A DNA stretch of 7,369 bases from Nitrospirota bacterium. GTDB taxonomy: Bacteria > Nitrospirota > Nitrospiria > Nitrospirales > UBA8639. Made by a program: the position numbers and the translations under genes. The DNA is taken from positions 1 to 7,369 of the forward strand of contig JAOUQB010000110.1 in NCBI GenBank assembly GCA_029879555.1, given 5' to 3'. The notes beneath the pieces were generated by a model. It was not told the DNA's origin. It ran no database searches and saw nothing but the letters and a program-made list of their open reading frames with translations. Below, in pieces: positions 1-6,647 of the stretch. Each line of letters starts with the position of its first letter. Positions within the stretch are counted from its first letter, which is position 1.

Positions 1-413
1 TCCCATGTGACGACCGTGGTTTGCCCATTGGGTGCTGCCACCCAGACGTTTCCGCATGAAGCGCAACGGGTATCAACATCTCCCCAGAATGGGGCGATCA
101 TTGGTCGAGCGGAAATAGGAAATGGGCTAGGGGTAAATTGGCTTACAGGAGCATTAAAGGTAATGTTTCCATTGTTGTTAATAAAAAAATTGTTGTACGT
201 GTTTCCATAAAAATTGATGCCAAATGGCAGGTTTAGCTCGTTAGAGGACCCATCATCATTTTTAGTCATGGCTAGATCGCCATAGCCTGCTGTCCCCCCC
301 AACCCGGTGATAAGCGATACGGCATGAGCCGAACTGTATCCAAATAGGGGAACGAACAGTAGCCCCGTAAGAAGCAGGGCAAAAGATTTAAATTTAAGAA
401 ACTTTCTCATCAT
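1..413 (-). CDS. Secreted nidogen-like (NIDO) domain protein, 3' end outside window
   Basis: The minus strand is open from ATG at 413 to the window edge (137 codons seen). A second ATG follows at once (410). GGGAGGTG at 417-424 sits 5 nt from the first ATG and about 8 nt from the second, so either could be used. Residues 1-31 form a classic Sec signal peptide: MMRKFLKFK basic start, a Leu/Phe-rich core and an AHA cleavage motif. The mature part has hallmarks of the extracellular NIDO domain: a PFGINFYGNTYNNFF stretch, then NNNGNITF, FTPSPFP and PMIAPFWGDVDTR, with two cysteines spaced CASC. In bacteria such domains occur in secreted or surface proteins, often with a C-terminal sorting motif such as PEP-CTERM. 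That end lies outside the window, so the anchoring mode is unknown. Adhesion or matrix function is inference only. Confidence 0.88.
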   Translation of the reverse strand, partial: MMRKFLKFKSFALLLTGLLFVPLFGYSSAHAVSLITGLGGTAGYGDLAMTKNDDGSSNELNLPFGINFYGNTYNNFFINNNGNITFNAPVSQFTPSPFPISARPMIAPFWGDVDTRCASCGNVWVAAPNGQTTVVTW

Positions 414-445
414 AAGCACCTCCCTGATAATTAAAATAATTGTTT

Positions 446-474
446 TTTCTAACTCAGGGCTTGAATCATTCCAA
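446..474 (-). promoter_or_regulatory. Possible sigma-70 promoter for the NIDO gene
   Basis: On the minus strand TTGGAA (469-474) and TAGAAA (446-451) are separated by 17 nt. Each matches the -35 or -10 consensus at four of six positions. This would give a leader of roughly 30 nt before the ribosome binding site. The AT-rich stretch just downstream is compatible with easy melting. The match is weak and could be chance. Confidence 0.25.
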
Positions 475-528
475 ACCTAAAAGTGAAGAGGGGAATTTTC
501 AAACCGCACCCTGAAATTTGATATATTT

Positions 529-706
529 AATCACTAGTGTCCGGTAAAATGAAGTGGTGATCTGCTAAAAGGCATGACTGGAGCGGGAATTCGAGCGATG
601 AAGGGTGTTGTCGACTTGAAATCCTCGCCTGAATCGTCCCCCTTTAAAATCAATGAGTTAGAGAGAAAAAATGACTCATTTTTGGTTTAACCGGACAGCA
701 GTGATT
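529..706. mobile_element. MITE-like or IS-remnant element with TGTCCGGT inverted ends
   Basis: The left end AATCACTAGTGTCCGGTAAA (529-548) is mirrored by the right end at 687-706, whose reverse complement reads AATCACTGCTGTCCGGTTAA. The two agree except at two bases in the middle and one near the inner edge. Termini beginning near TGTCCGGTTAAA are, from memory, typical of some IS4-type insertion sequences. The 178 bp holds no transposase and no convincing reading frame. Near the right end AATGAGT (652-658) and ACTCATT (674-680) can pair as a 7-bp hairpin. No flanking direct repeat was found. The symmetry runs through the expected duplication site, so the exact boundaries are uncertain. The element lies between the divergent genes at 413 and 764 and could affect their promoters. 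A regulatory stem or a chance repeat is less likely, given the repeat length. Confidence 0.5.
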
Positions 707-763
707 CTTCATGAATAGAATTGCGCGGTTTTACGATCCTTTGACAGTTTTCAAGAGGTTTTC

Positions 764-1498
764 ATGGCCATAAAGGAAGCGGCAGCTGCGGGCGTCCTGA
801 TAGTGATCTTTTGCTTTAGCTCAGTGTCTATTGGCATGGAGACTGGTACGGATTTCTTGGTCTTGAAAGATTTTTCCACTGATCATGATGTTGGAGTGGA
901 GATGACGCACGAAGGGTGTCGTGTGTCCTTGGAGCGGAGTCACGTAGAGCCGGAGTTGCTGATTCTTAGATTGAGCGCTGCGGAGTTTGGAGTGGGAATC
1001 AGATTTCCTTCTGTGTGTCAGTTTTTATCACTGGAAGATCGCGTGGCCCTTCTACGGCGAATGATTGAGATGTTGATTCCCGACGCTGATGATCGGAGCA
1101 CCATTCACAGTTTGGGAGTGGGCAGTCTCGCACATACCTTTCCTGAAGTGGCTCGACGATTGGCCAAAACGGTGGGCAAGCATCCCGATTGGCCTGGGGT
1201 CCGCAAAAGGGAACGGATAAGTCCTGGAGCGGCGAATGGGTTTGTTTCGATAATTGCATCGGAGGAAAAGCTCTTCCCGGAATTGGATGCGGCTTTGGCT
1301 CCAGTGGGGTATTACCCTCATTTTGGGCAGATGGAAAAAATGTTGATTCGTCCAGCCAAAAATCTGGCCTATCAAGAGTGGTTGATCGAGCAGGGAGTTG
1401 ACCCTGATATCGATGTTCCTTTCGACGCGGTGACATGGTTTTATCTAGAACCTCTATCCACCATTCAGAATGATGGTGCGAGGTCTGGACAGAATTGA
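764..1498 (+). CDS. Exported protein of unknown function, 244 aa
   Basis: I do not recognise this family. The start ATG is preceded by AAGAGG (753-758) with 5 nt between, a usable ribosome binding site. The N-terminus has one Lys and one Glu, then a hydrophobic stretch (about residues 8-23, GVLIVIFCFSSVSIG) that looks like a signal peptide or single membrane anchor; no lipobox is visible. The remainder is mixed alpha/beta and soluble-looking. It has a DRVALLRRMIEML helix near residues 90-105, a DWPGVRKRERISPG stretch near 142-155, and a Pro/aromatic-rich C-terminal half (VGYYPHFG, then EWLIEQGVDPDIDVPFD). A next ATG (836) would remove the hydrophobic part but has no ribosome binding site. The gene is convergent with the gene ending at 1533, and the inverted-repeat element ends 57 bp upstream. 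The coding call is secure from length and layout; the function is unknown. Confidence 0.75.
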   Translation: MAIKEAAAAGVLIVIFCFSSVSIGMETGTDFLVLKDFSTDHDVGVEMTHEGCRVSLERSHVEPELLILRLSAAEFGVGIRFPSVCQFLSLEDRVALLRRMIEMLIPDADDRSTIHSLGVGSLAHTFPEVARRLAKTVGKHPDWPGVRKRERISPGAANGFVSIIASEEKLFPELDAALAPVGYYPHFGQMEKMLIRPAKNLAYQEWLIEQGVDPDIDVPFDAVTWFYLEPLSTIQNDGARSGQN

Positions 1499-1532
1499 CG
1501 TATGAGAAGGTGCTGGAATGTTTGTGTTGAAT

Positions 1533-2075
1533 TCAGGAATTCCACCAATTTTTGAATTGGCGAAACAAGGATTGATCAGCCGGGGGACAGGGTTCAAAGC
1601 TCAAGAGCCCTGCGGCGATCTCAAATGAAAGGACACCAATAGGGGGTTGGGCCGCAGCCTGTAAATACGCCCGGACCTGGTCCCCGACTCTAAGGATCAT
1701 AGGGTTATGAATCATTCCTCCGGTGGCCCCATCGCCATATTCCCATATTTGATAGTGAATAACGATATGCTCTTGGAGACTTGGACCGGAAGTGGATCGT
1801 TCTACACTGAGCACTCGTGCCTCCACCATGATCCCTGTTGCCACTCGGACTTCAGTTGTTCTTGATTTCAGGCTGGGGGGTAGGAGATCCACGCTTAGAA
1901 TTTCAATGTCCACAACCACCGGTGCGGACTGTTGTAACTTTTTGGCCTGGTTCGTTTCCCATTGTAATGCTTCAGCCTCATATTCAGGAGCCATGGCGCA
2001 CATAACCGATCCTCCATCAAAATTACCCAACCACGCTACGCTAGTCAGAAGAAAGACCTGAAGGAAGTAGACCAT
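1533..2075 (-). CDS. Exported beta-rich protein of unknown function, 180 aa
   Basis: This is an unrecognised family. The reading starts with a hydrophobic stretch (residues 1-17, MVYFLQVFLLTSVAWLG) followed by a MCA or CAMA region near residue 27, consistent with export. The mature part looks beta-rich: VVVDIEILSVDLLPP, then VEARVLSVERS, HIVIHYQIWEYGDG, and a turn followed by ILRVGDQVRAYLQ. That alternation resembles small OB- or barrel-like extracytoplasmic domains, but this is only a fold impression. No Shine-Dalgarno is evident before the ATG. The in-frame codons upstream back to TAA spell a basic stretch ending KRSKKNPII, exactly what the signal peptide lacks, yet contain no ATG, GTG or TTG. 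The gene diverges from the one at 2206 across 130 bp and converges on the one ending at 1498. Confidence 0.72.
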   Translation of the reverse strand: MVYFLQVFLLTSVAWLGNFDGGSVMCAMAPEYEAEALQWETNQAKKLQQSAPVVVDIEILSVDLLPPSLKSRTTEVRVATGIMVEARVLSVERSTSGPSLQEHIVIHYQIWEYGDGATGGMIHNPMILRVGDQVRAYLQAAAQPPIGVLSFEIAAGLLSFEPCPPADQSLFRQFKNWWNS

Positions 2076-2205
2076 AATGATTGGGTTCTTCTTACTTCTT
2101 TTTTCGCCTTAGGGGAAGCCCGACTCATCGTTTTTCCTCAGTTCAGCCTATGCTGATCTTATCCAGAATACTATACTTGAAAATTGGAGGATACCGGTAG
2201 CAGGT

Positions 2206-3699
2206 ATGGCTGTTCGAATCATTGAGGATCGACCGGGGCAACGAATGGTGTTGGAAGGCACCAAAGAACTGACCCTCCTTGCCACCCTTGTGATCACCTT
2301 GGGAATTTTCTTTTTCCTTCCCGTGGTCGGTACTCTTTTTGTCATGGTTCTTGGTTGGGACCAGATGACGGGGTCTTTTCCCGGCTGGATGTCACAGATT
2401 TGGGCTCTGGAAGAACAGTTTGGCCTGTTGGGTTGGGCTTTGGTTTGGGTATTGAGCGTCATCGTGAACCTGGCGTGTTTCATTGGGCTTGGTTGGGTGA
2501 TTCACCGGTATTGGAATCCTGGGTATGGCCTTCGTTATCTGCTCATCGATCACAAGAACGGAAATATTCAATGGTCTCGATTTAGCCCATTTAGGTTGGG
2601 TCGAGTCCACAGCATTCCTCTTGAGCAGCTGAAAAGGATGACCTTACAGGCCGGTGGGGTTTCCATGTTTGCACTGTCGAATCTTTTTCAACGGATTTGG
2701 GAGCAAGGGCGGAATTTTTCATTTAACGAGTCACAGGTTGCTCAACTAGGTGGACGAGAATTTTCTCTTTGTCTTTTTTTCCAGTCTAAAAACGATCGGC
2801 TCAAACGAGAACGGTTTCCCCTTTACGTTAAGGATGTATCAACGGCTAAAGACGGCGCCGATCTGGCATTTCGGATGGCCAAAACTGTAGGGCTGGGTTA
2901 TGGCAAAGTGTTTACCATTCCGTTTGTGGGTTTTGAAGCGCGATTCGCCCGCGAAGCAGAACCGGGCCTGGATCGGCTCTTTGAGGAATCGCCGACTACC
3001 GCCTTTACTTCTCCCGATCTCTATACGGGACCCGATTTAGGGAAAGCCCAACTGCCACCGTTTGATCCCAAGAATTTTCAAGGGGATCATAAAATACAAA
3101 AATGGGCTCCTGGCCAGATGGTGGTCTTTCAGCGGAATTTCTCGTATTGGAGCCTCCTTCTCCTTCCGCTCATCGCATTGATATTCACCGGCCCAGCGTT
3201 ATATTTGAGCCCGGAATATTGGCTGGATGAAGAAAGTCCCATGGCATGGGTATTTCTTGGGATTGTGGGACTCATAATTGGGGGGTTAGCCCTTTTGGTG
3301 TTTTTCTTACTCCGCCCTCGACGTGTGGTCCTGGATTGGGTGGCCCGTGAATTACGGATTAATACATGGTTCCGATTCTTGACCATTCCTTTCCATGAAA
3401 TGGCAGGCTTGAAGTTTGAAGGACGATCTACGACCTCCGTTGGGGGCGGGGAGTCCGGAGGAGGCAGCAGCTCTGTGTCATTTGCGGGGCGCCTCCAAGT
3501 GGTACTCCGGGAAACGAGCCAACGGCCTTCTCGGGTGCAAGAGTTAATTTCCACCAAATTCGGGGATGATCCGGATGATCCGTTTCGCCAGGGAACGCCG
3601 CTTTTGAAAGAGTTGGCATCCGCGTTAAGACTTCCCGGAAAAGTGGTGCCGTATACTTCTCAAGGAAATCGAGGTGAGCATGGGCCAAGCGGCAGATGA
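2206..3699 (+). CDS. Four-helix membrane protein with two repeated modules, 497 aa
   Basis: The protein appears to be an internal duplication. Module 1 has RPGQRMV (9-15), helices near 22-50 and 73-100, then a cytosolic strand-rich stretch (YLLIDHKNGNIQW...IPLEQLKRM). Module 2 repeats the plan: APGQMVV (301-307), helices near 315-335 and 346-369, then RRVVLDWVARELRI...IPFHEMAGLKF. The pattern of two helices, a strand ending in a D-x-x-x-x-x-I element, and an IP-h-E/Q turn resembles bacterial membrane proteins carrying PH-like domains; this is fold-level inference. A Gly/Ser-rich loop (about 412-423) interrupts module 2. No catalytic motif is seen. The only reasonable start is ATG 2206. GGAGG lies at 2186-2190, an unusually long 15 nt away, and no in-frame ATG, GTG or TTG fits it better. 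A TATACT at 2172-2177 could be a -10 box but lacks a -35 partner. The role is unknown. Confidence 0.82.
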   Translation: MAVRIIEDRPGQRMVLEGTKELTLLATLVITLGIFFFLPVVGTLFVMVLGWDQMTGSFPGWMSQIWALEEQFGLLGWALVWVLSVIVNLACFIGLGWVIHRYWNPGYGLRYLLIDHKNGNIQWSRFSPFRLGRVHSIPLEQLKRMTLQAGGVSMFALSNLFQRIWEQGRNFSFNESQVAQLGGREFSLCLFFQSKNDRLKRERFPLYVKDVSTAKDGADLAFRMAKTVGLGYGKVFTIPFVGFEARFAREAEPGLDRLFEESPTTAFTSPDLYTGPDLGKAQLPPFDPKNFQGDHKIQKWAPGQMVVFQRNFSYWSLLLLPLIALIFTGPALYLSPEYWLDEESPMAWVFLGIVGLIIGGLALLVFFLLRPRRVVLDWVARELRINTWFRFLTIPFHEMAGLKFEGRSTTSVGGGESGGGSSSVSFAGRLQVVLRETSQRPSRVQELISTKFGDDPDDPFRQGTPLLKELASALRLPGKVVPYTSQGNRGEHGPSGR

Positions 3700-3713
3700 G
3701 TGATAGGAAGGAA

Positions 3714-3727
3714 TTTTTTCGAAAAAA
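3714..3727. repeat. T6-CG-A6 perfect palindrome
   Basis: TTTTTTCGAAAAAA is a perfect 14-bp palindrome lying 15 bp after the stop of the membrane-protein gene and about 110 bp before the Sel1 gene; the A run extends to eight. There is no loop, so it is not a usual terminator. Phased A/T tracts of this sort bend DNA and can serve as UP-like elements or binding sites. No convincing -35/-10 pair was found beside it. Confidence 0.3.
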
Positions 3728-3838
3728 AATAGTTTGATACGTGCCAATTTTCCCAGGGCATTCAGTGACCCAAAGGCAAAGTTTAGGGGATGTGCGAAAC
3801 TTGCTTGAGAATGTGTGAATCCGGTGAACGGAGGTTAT

Positions 3839-5629
3839 ATGTCTTCTGATTCAGGGTCTCCTGAAAACGGCGCAAGAAACATGGCTGACGCAGAAGCCGC
3901 GCTCATCCGAGGAGAAGTCCATGAGGCTTTGGATATCTGGAATACTTTAGCGAAACAGGATCATGCGGAGGCTCAAGTTCGTTTAGGGGTAATTTGTGCG
4001 GATGGGCAGTATGTTCCACAAGATTATCAGCAAGCTGCTCATTGGTTTCGAAGAGCCGCCGATCAAGGGAATGCGAATGGTCAGGTGTATTTAGGGCATT
4101 GTTTCTATGAAGGGCAGGGCGTGGAGCGGGATGATGTTCGAGCCATGGTCATGTTCAATTTGGCTGCTGAGCAGGGCCATGAGCAAGCCATACAATTTCG
4201 GGATCAGGGCATGAAGGTTTTTTCGAAACAGGACTTGGATCACGTAGAAGGTCTTCTCGAAAAGGAACGGATCAAAATACATTCCTTGTCGTCGAAGGTG
4301 CCGGTGCGAAGGCCTGAGGGCATTTCAGGCGTCATGTATCGGGTGGGGTTCCCAGAAATACAGGACCGGCAACATGGGCGTCCCTATTTTTTGGTTGATT
4401 CAGAGCATGATGCCCGGGTCCTCGTTCAAGATTTTTCCGGGATGGATCGTTTAGATTATCAAGGGGAAACGAACGACGGATTTGCAAATGGACAAGGGCA
4501 AGCCATTTTGTCGAGAGGAAACCATGATGACTATCCTCAAAAGTGGAAAGGATTTTTTCGAGGTGGAGTGTATTTGGGTAAAAAATCTTTCACGTTTCCC
4601 ATCCATGTCTTACCGGAAGGAGATTTTTTAATCGATATTTCCCCGGAAACGGTTGACCCAGGGACCATCTGGTTATATGAGGGATTATCCGCACTGGGTC
4701 CGTTGGAATTAGGCACCAAATCCCTCCCGCAACTTTATTGTATGGTCCCAGAGGAGTTTTCGGTATTGGATGAAGAGGCAGTGAAGAGTCAGATGTTCCA
4801 AGCCGCAAGGTCCCTCAAGAATGTTTGTCCAGCTCTCAAGGGATGTGAGGTGGATCTTCTGCCTGTGAACTACCGTCTGATCAAAGGCAGACATTCCTAT
4901 CGATCAGGATTTGAGGCGGTCTTGGCCAGCGCCACCATCGCATTCATGGAAAATGGGAAATTAGATCTGAGGAGCTATGATAATCCTCAGGCTAAAGAAG
5001 CCAAAGAACAGGCTCGACAAAATCAGCGGCAACAAGCGCGCGACCGAGGCGAACGGTTGGGAGCTTCACGCGGGTGGTTCGATGTGCGAGGAGTACGGTT
5101 ATGGATGACCGTGGAGGAAGTGCAGTCTGCACTAGGAGAAGACATTGCGAATTGGTCTCCAGCCTTGGATACCAAAAGGATGGATCCTTTTGCGGTCCAC
5201 ACGGCTACCGTTCGCCTCACTGATGGAGCAACCTTTGAACTATCGTTTACCTCGACTGTCACGGAATCCATTGTCTTCTCCCTTGCGTATCGTCAGGAGC
5301 TTCGTAACGGGCCCAAAATGGAGGAACTCATTGACTCGCTTGAAAAAAAGTATGGGGAACCGGATGAAGTTGAGAAAAGGAAAACGGTCTACCGAGGGAA
5401 ATATTATTTACGATCCAAAGTCACACCAAACAAAGCCTATGGACCATTAGGTGCGTTAGGAGGTGTGACGGTTCGGGCCTATTCACAAACAGGGATGTCG
5501 GAGACCCTGACGATTGGTTTCAATGACCTCAGCTTGGAAAATCACGATGCCTCACGAGCCCTCCAGGCCAAACAGGAAGCTCAACGGCGGCAATGGATAC
5601 AAAACCGATCGGATAAAATCAAATTTTGA
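3839..5629 (+). CDS. Sel1-repeat protein with MORN-like and BamE-like segments, 596 aa
   Basis: The start ATG 3839 is chosen because GGAGG (3830-3834) lies 4 nt upstream; a GTG at 3815 in the same frame has no such site. There is no signal peptide, so the protein is probably cytoplasmic. Residues about 43-78 and 79-114 are two Sel1-like repeats (AEAQVRLGVICADGQYVPQD..AAHWFRRAADQGN, then VYLGHCFYEGQGVERD..AMVMFNLAAEQGH), which make helical scaffolds for protein contacts. Residues about 202-252 contain DGFANGQGQAIL and WKGFFRGGVYLGKKSF, resembling degenerate MORN repeats. A charged, Gln/Arg-rich linker (about 385-408) leads to a C-terminal segment starting near 411. Its FDVRGVRLWMTVEEVQSALG and later KYGEP recall BamE/SmpA-like folds, here without a lipoprotein signal. 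The Sel1 call is firm; the other two are resemblance only. The likely role is a scaffold or adaptor, inferred from Sel1 proteins generally. Confidence 0.87.
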   Translation: MSSDSGSPENGARNMADAEAALIRGEVHEALDIWNTLAKQDHAEAQVRLGVICADGQYVPQDYQQAAHWFRRAADQGNANGQVYLGHCFYEGQGVERDDVRAMVMFNLAAEQGHEQAIQFRDQGMKVFSKQDLDHVEGLLEKERIKIHSLSSKVPVRRPEGISGVMYRVGFPEIQDRQHGRPYFLVDSEHDARVLVQDFSGMDRLDYQGETNDGFANGQGQAILSRGNHDDYPQKWKGFFRGGVYLGKKSFTFPIHVLPEGDFLIDISPETVDPGTIWLYEGLSALGPLELGTKSLPQLYCMVPEEFSVLDEEAVKSQMFQAARSLKNVCPALKGCEVDLLPVNYRLIKGRHSYRSGFEAVLASATIAFMENGKLDLRSYDNPQAKEAKEQARQNQRQQARDRGERLGASRGWFDVRGVRLWMTVEEVQSALGEDIANWSPALDTKRMDPFAVHTATVRLTDGATFELSFTSTVTESIVFSLAYRQELRNGPKMEELIDSLEKKYGEPDEVEKRKTVYRGKYYLRSKVTPNKAYGPLGALGGVTVRAYSQTGMSETLTIGFNDLSLENHDASRALQAKQEAQRRQWIQNRSDKIKF

Positions 5630-5643
5630 ATCGACAGATCTTT

Positions 5644-5764
5644 TTAATCGGGGGAATCTACCCGTTTCCCATTACGACGCAGCAATCGTTCGGCTCTCTT
5701 CACCCTTTCGTCCCAGCTGAAGATGGCAGAATTTCCCACCAAAAAAATAGTCGTAGTCGGACAT
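5644..5764 (-). pseudogene. Frameshifted, truncated second copy of the 5829-6041 small gene
   Basis: From ATG 5764 the minus strand reads MSDYDYFF and then leaves frame at a run of seven T (plus-strand A, 5741-5747). Removing one T gives MSDYDYFLVGNSAIFSW followed by DERVKRAERLLRRNGKRV and a TAA at 5644. This aligns with MAEYVYYVVDSSFILRVW...RAERLGRDGNW of the neighbouring gene: start Met, both Tyr, Ser, Ile, Trp and RAERL coincide, about 14 identities in some 34 positions with one or two single-residue gaps. The two copies also share a 14-bp identical block, CAATCGTTCGGCTC, on the plus strand at 5683-5696 and 5958-5971. The repaired product would be about 39 residues, lacking the second half of its 70-residue neighbour. 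No ribosome binding site precedes ATG 5764. A sequencing error, phase variation at the T run or simple decay could each explain the frameshift; truncation favours decay. Confidence 0.6.
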
Positions 5765-5828
5765 TTGTGTGTGGCAGGAGTTAGGTTAAAGAAGGACTCA
5801 TTGATTTGGCTTACAAGCGGATATTGCT

Positions 5829-6041
5829 TTAGGACGAGTTCGGGTTCAGGTCCCATAACTCCTTAGCGGTCGCGTTGACTTCTTCGAAGGGAATTTGCCG
5901 ACCGTTATAGGCAGCATCTTCGGGATAGGGGTAATTTGACCAGTTTCCATCGCGGCCCAATCGTTCGGCTCGAAAGGCATTGGTTGACCAGACCCGGAGG
6001 ATAAAAGAACTGTCCACGACATAGTACACATATTCCGCCAT
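5829..6041 (-). CDS. Small soluble protein of unknown function, 70 aa
   Basis: I cannot name this family. The sequence is dense in aromatic and charged residues: EYVYYVVDSSFILRVW, then FRAERLGRDGNWSNYPYP, EDAAYNGRQIPFEEV and a C-terminal helix ATAKELWDLN. The order (strand, Trp, acidic/basic helix, DGxW turn, aromatic-proline stretch, IPFEE helix) looks like a compact folded domain rather than random reading. Reality is supported by the degenerate paralog just downstream, whose conserved positions match. GAGGG lies 9-10 nt before the ATG. The protein has no signal peptide or membrane segment. It lies 90 bp after the HD hydrolase gene on the same strand, so co-transcription is possible but not shown. 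Another frame (ATG 5856) overlaps its 3' end and is not favoured. Confidence 0.68.
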   Translation of the reverse strand: MAEYVYYVVDSSFILRVWSTNAFRAERLGRDGNWSNYPYPEDAAYNGRQIPFEEVNATAKELWDLNPNSS

Positions 6042-6131
6042 TCACATGATCCCTCAACTCTGGGCTATTCTGGTGAAGGTCCTAACTCCAGACTCCTAGT
6101 CCAATCCGATCACTTCATTCGCGTACAATCT

Positions 6132-6578
6132 TTAGCGCATCTCATGTGATCCTTCCTCCGCCCCAATTAACGTTTTTAAGGCCCGATGATATTTTCTCAA
6201 ACGCTCCAAATCTTTGTCGGCGATGGCGGGCAATCGGGATAGATTCATATTATCTTGAATATCCGCGATTTTGACTTGGCGGGCAAGGGAGTTGGGCATG
6301 ACCCGAGAAATAAACTGATCATACGATTCTCCGGGGATTTTAGTGAGGCACGTTAAGGCTTCTAGGATGTGAGTAGAAAAACCTTCTTGTCGTAAATCAT
6401 CCAGGGTGACGGAAGAATCTTCCAGGGTGTCATGGAGAACCGCGACAATTTGTTCTTCTACACTCGCTACCTGAAACATGACCCTCAGGGGATGGAGAAT
6501 GTAGGGGGACCCGGCTTTGTCCACCTGGTCTTTGTGGGCGTTGGAGGCAATACTGATAGCTCGATCAAGTGTGGACAT
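6132..6578 (-). CDS. Single-domain HD phosphohydrolase, MESH1/SpoT-like (p)ppGpp hydrolase
   Basis: This 148-residue protein matches the HD hydrolase domain of Rel/SpoT and of stand-alone small alarmone hydrolases (MESH1 type), which remove the 3' pyrophosphate from (p)ppGpp in a Mn-dependent reaction. Visible landmarks are HKDQVDKAGSPYILHPLRVM (H15, H29), AVLHDTLEDSSVT (H49, D50, E53, D54), a helix with LTKIPGESYDQFISRV, and KIADIQDNMNLSRL (D106, N110). H29, H49, D50 and D106 fit the metal ligands, and E53/N110 fit the catalytic pair at the family spacing. There is no synthetase, TGS or ACT domain, so it should be hydrolysis-only. Rel/SpoT proteins usually have LADR where this has IADI. NADPH or other nucleotide substrates are known for MESH1 and remain possible. 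No Shine-Dalgarno is visible before the ATG, but conserved sequence begins immediately, supporting this start. Confidence 0.88.
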   Translation of the reverse strand: MSTLDRAISIASNAHKDQVDKAGSPYILHPLRVMFQVASVEEQIVAVLHDTLEDSSVTLDDLRQEGFSTHILEALTCLTKIPGESYDQFISRVMPNSLARQVKIADIQDNMNLSRLPAIADKDLERLRKYHRALKTLIGAEEGSHEMR

Positions 6579-6618
6579 AGTGTGAAATTCTGAAAAGGGA
6601 AAACCAAAGGATCAGGAA

Positions 6619-6647
6619 ATTGTACGGGGGATTGTCCAAGAAGTCGA
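6619..6647 (-). promoter_or_regulatory. Candidate sigma-70 promoter for the HD hydrolase gene
   Basis: On the minus strand TCGACT (6642-6647) and TACAAT (6619-6624) are 17 nt apart. The -10 matches the consensus at five of six bases and the -35 at four of six. Transcription would begin about 30-35 nt before the ATG at 6578. Found by eye only. Confidence 0.4.

Noticed and set aside
7..210. Plus-strand 67-codon frame
   Set aside because: It lies antisense to the signal-peptide-bearing NIDO gene, whose domain motifs are clear.
999..1436. Long minus-strand frames opposite the gene at 764-1498
   Set aside because: They are antisense shadows: the plus-strand frame has a ribosome binding site, signal peptide and protein-like composition, while these have none.
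1545..1560. CCAATT-TTTG-AATTGG hairpin between the convergent genes
   Set aside because: It lies inside the 3' end of the minus-strand coding region, is AT-rich and has no T tail.
3815..3838. GTG start at 3815 for the Sel1 gene
   Set aside because: It has no ribosome binding site, whereas ATG 3839 has GGAGG 4 nt upstream, and the extra eight residues add nothing recognisable.
5649..5664. CGGG...CCCG inverted repeat after the Sel1 gene as terminator
   Set aside because: It has only four base pairs with an 8-nt loop and three T; too weak to call.
5644..5856. Minus-strand reading frame from ATG 5856, 70 codons
   Set aside because: Its first half resembles nothing and overlaps the 3' end of the 5829-6041 gene. 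Its AAGGAG is only 2 nt from the ATG. The last third is better explained as the frameshifted remnant starting at 5764.
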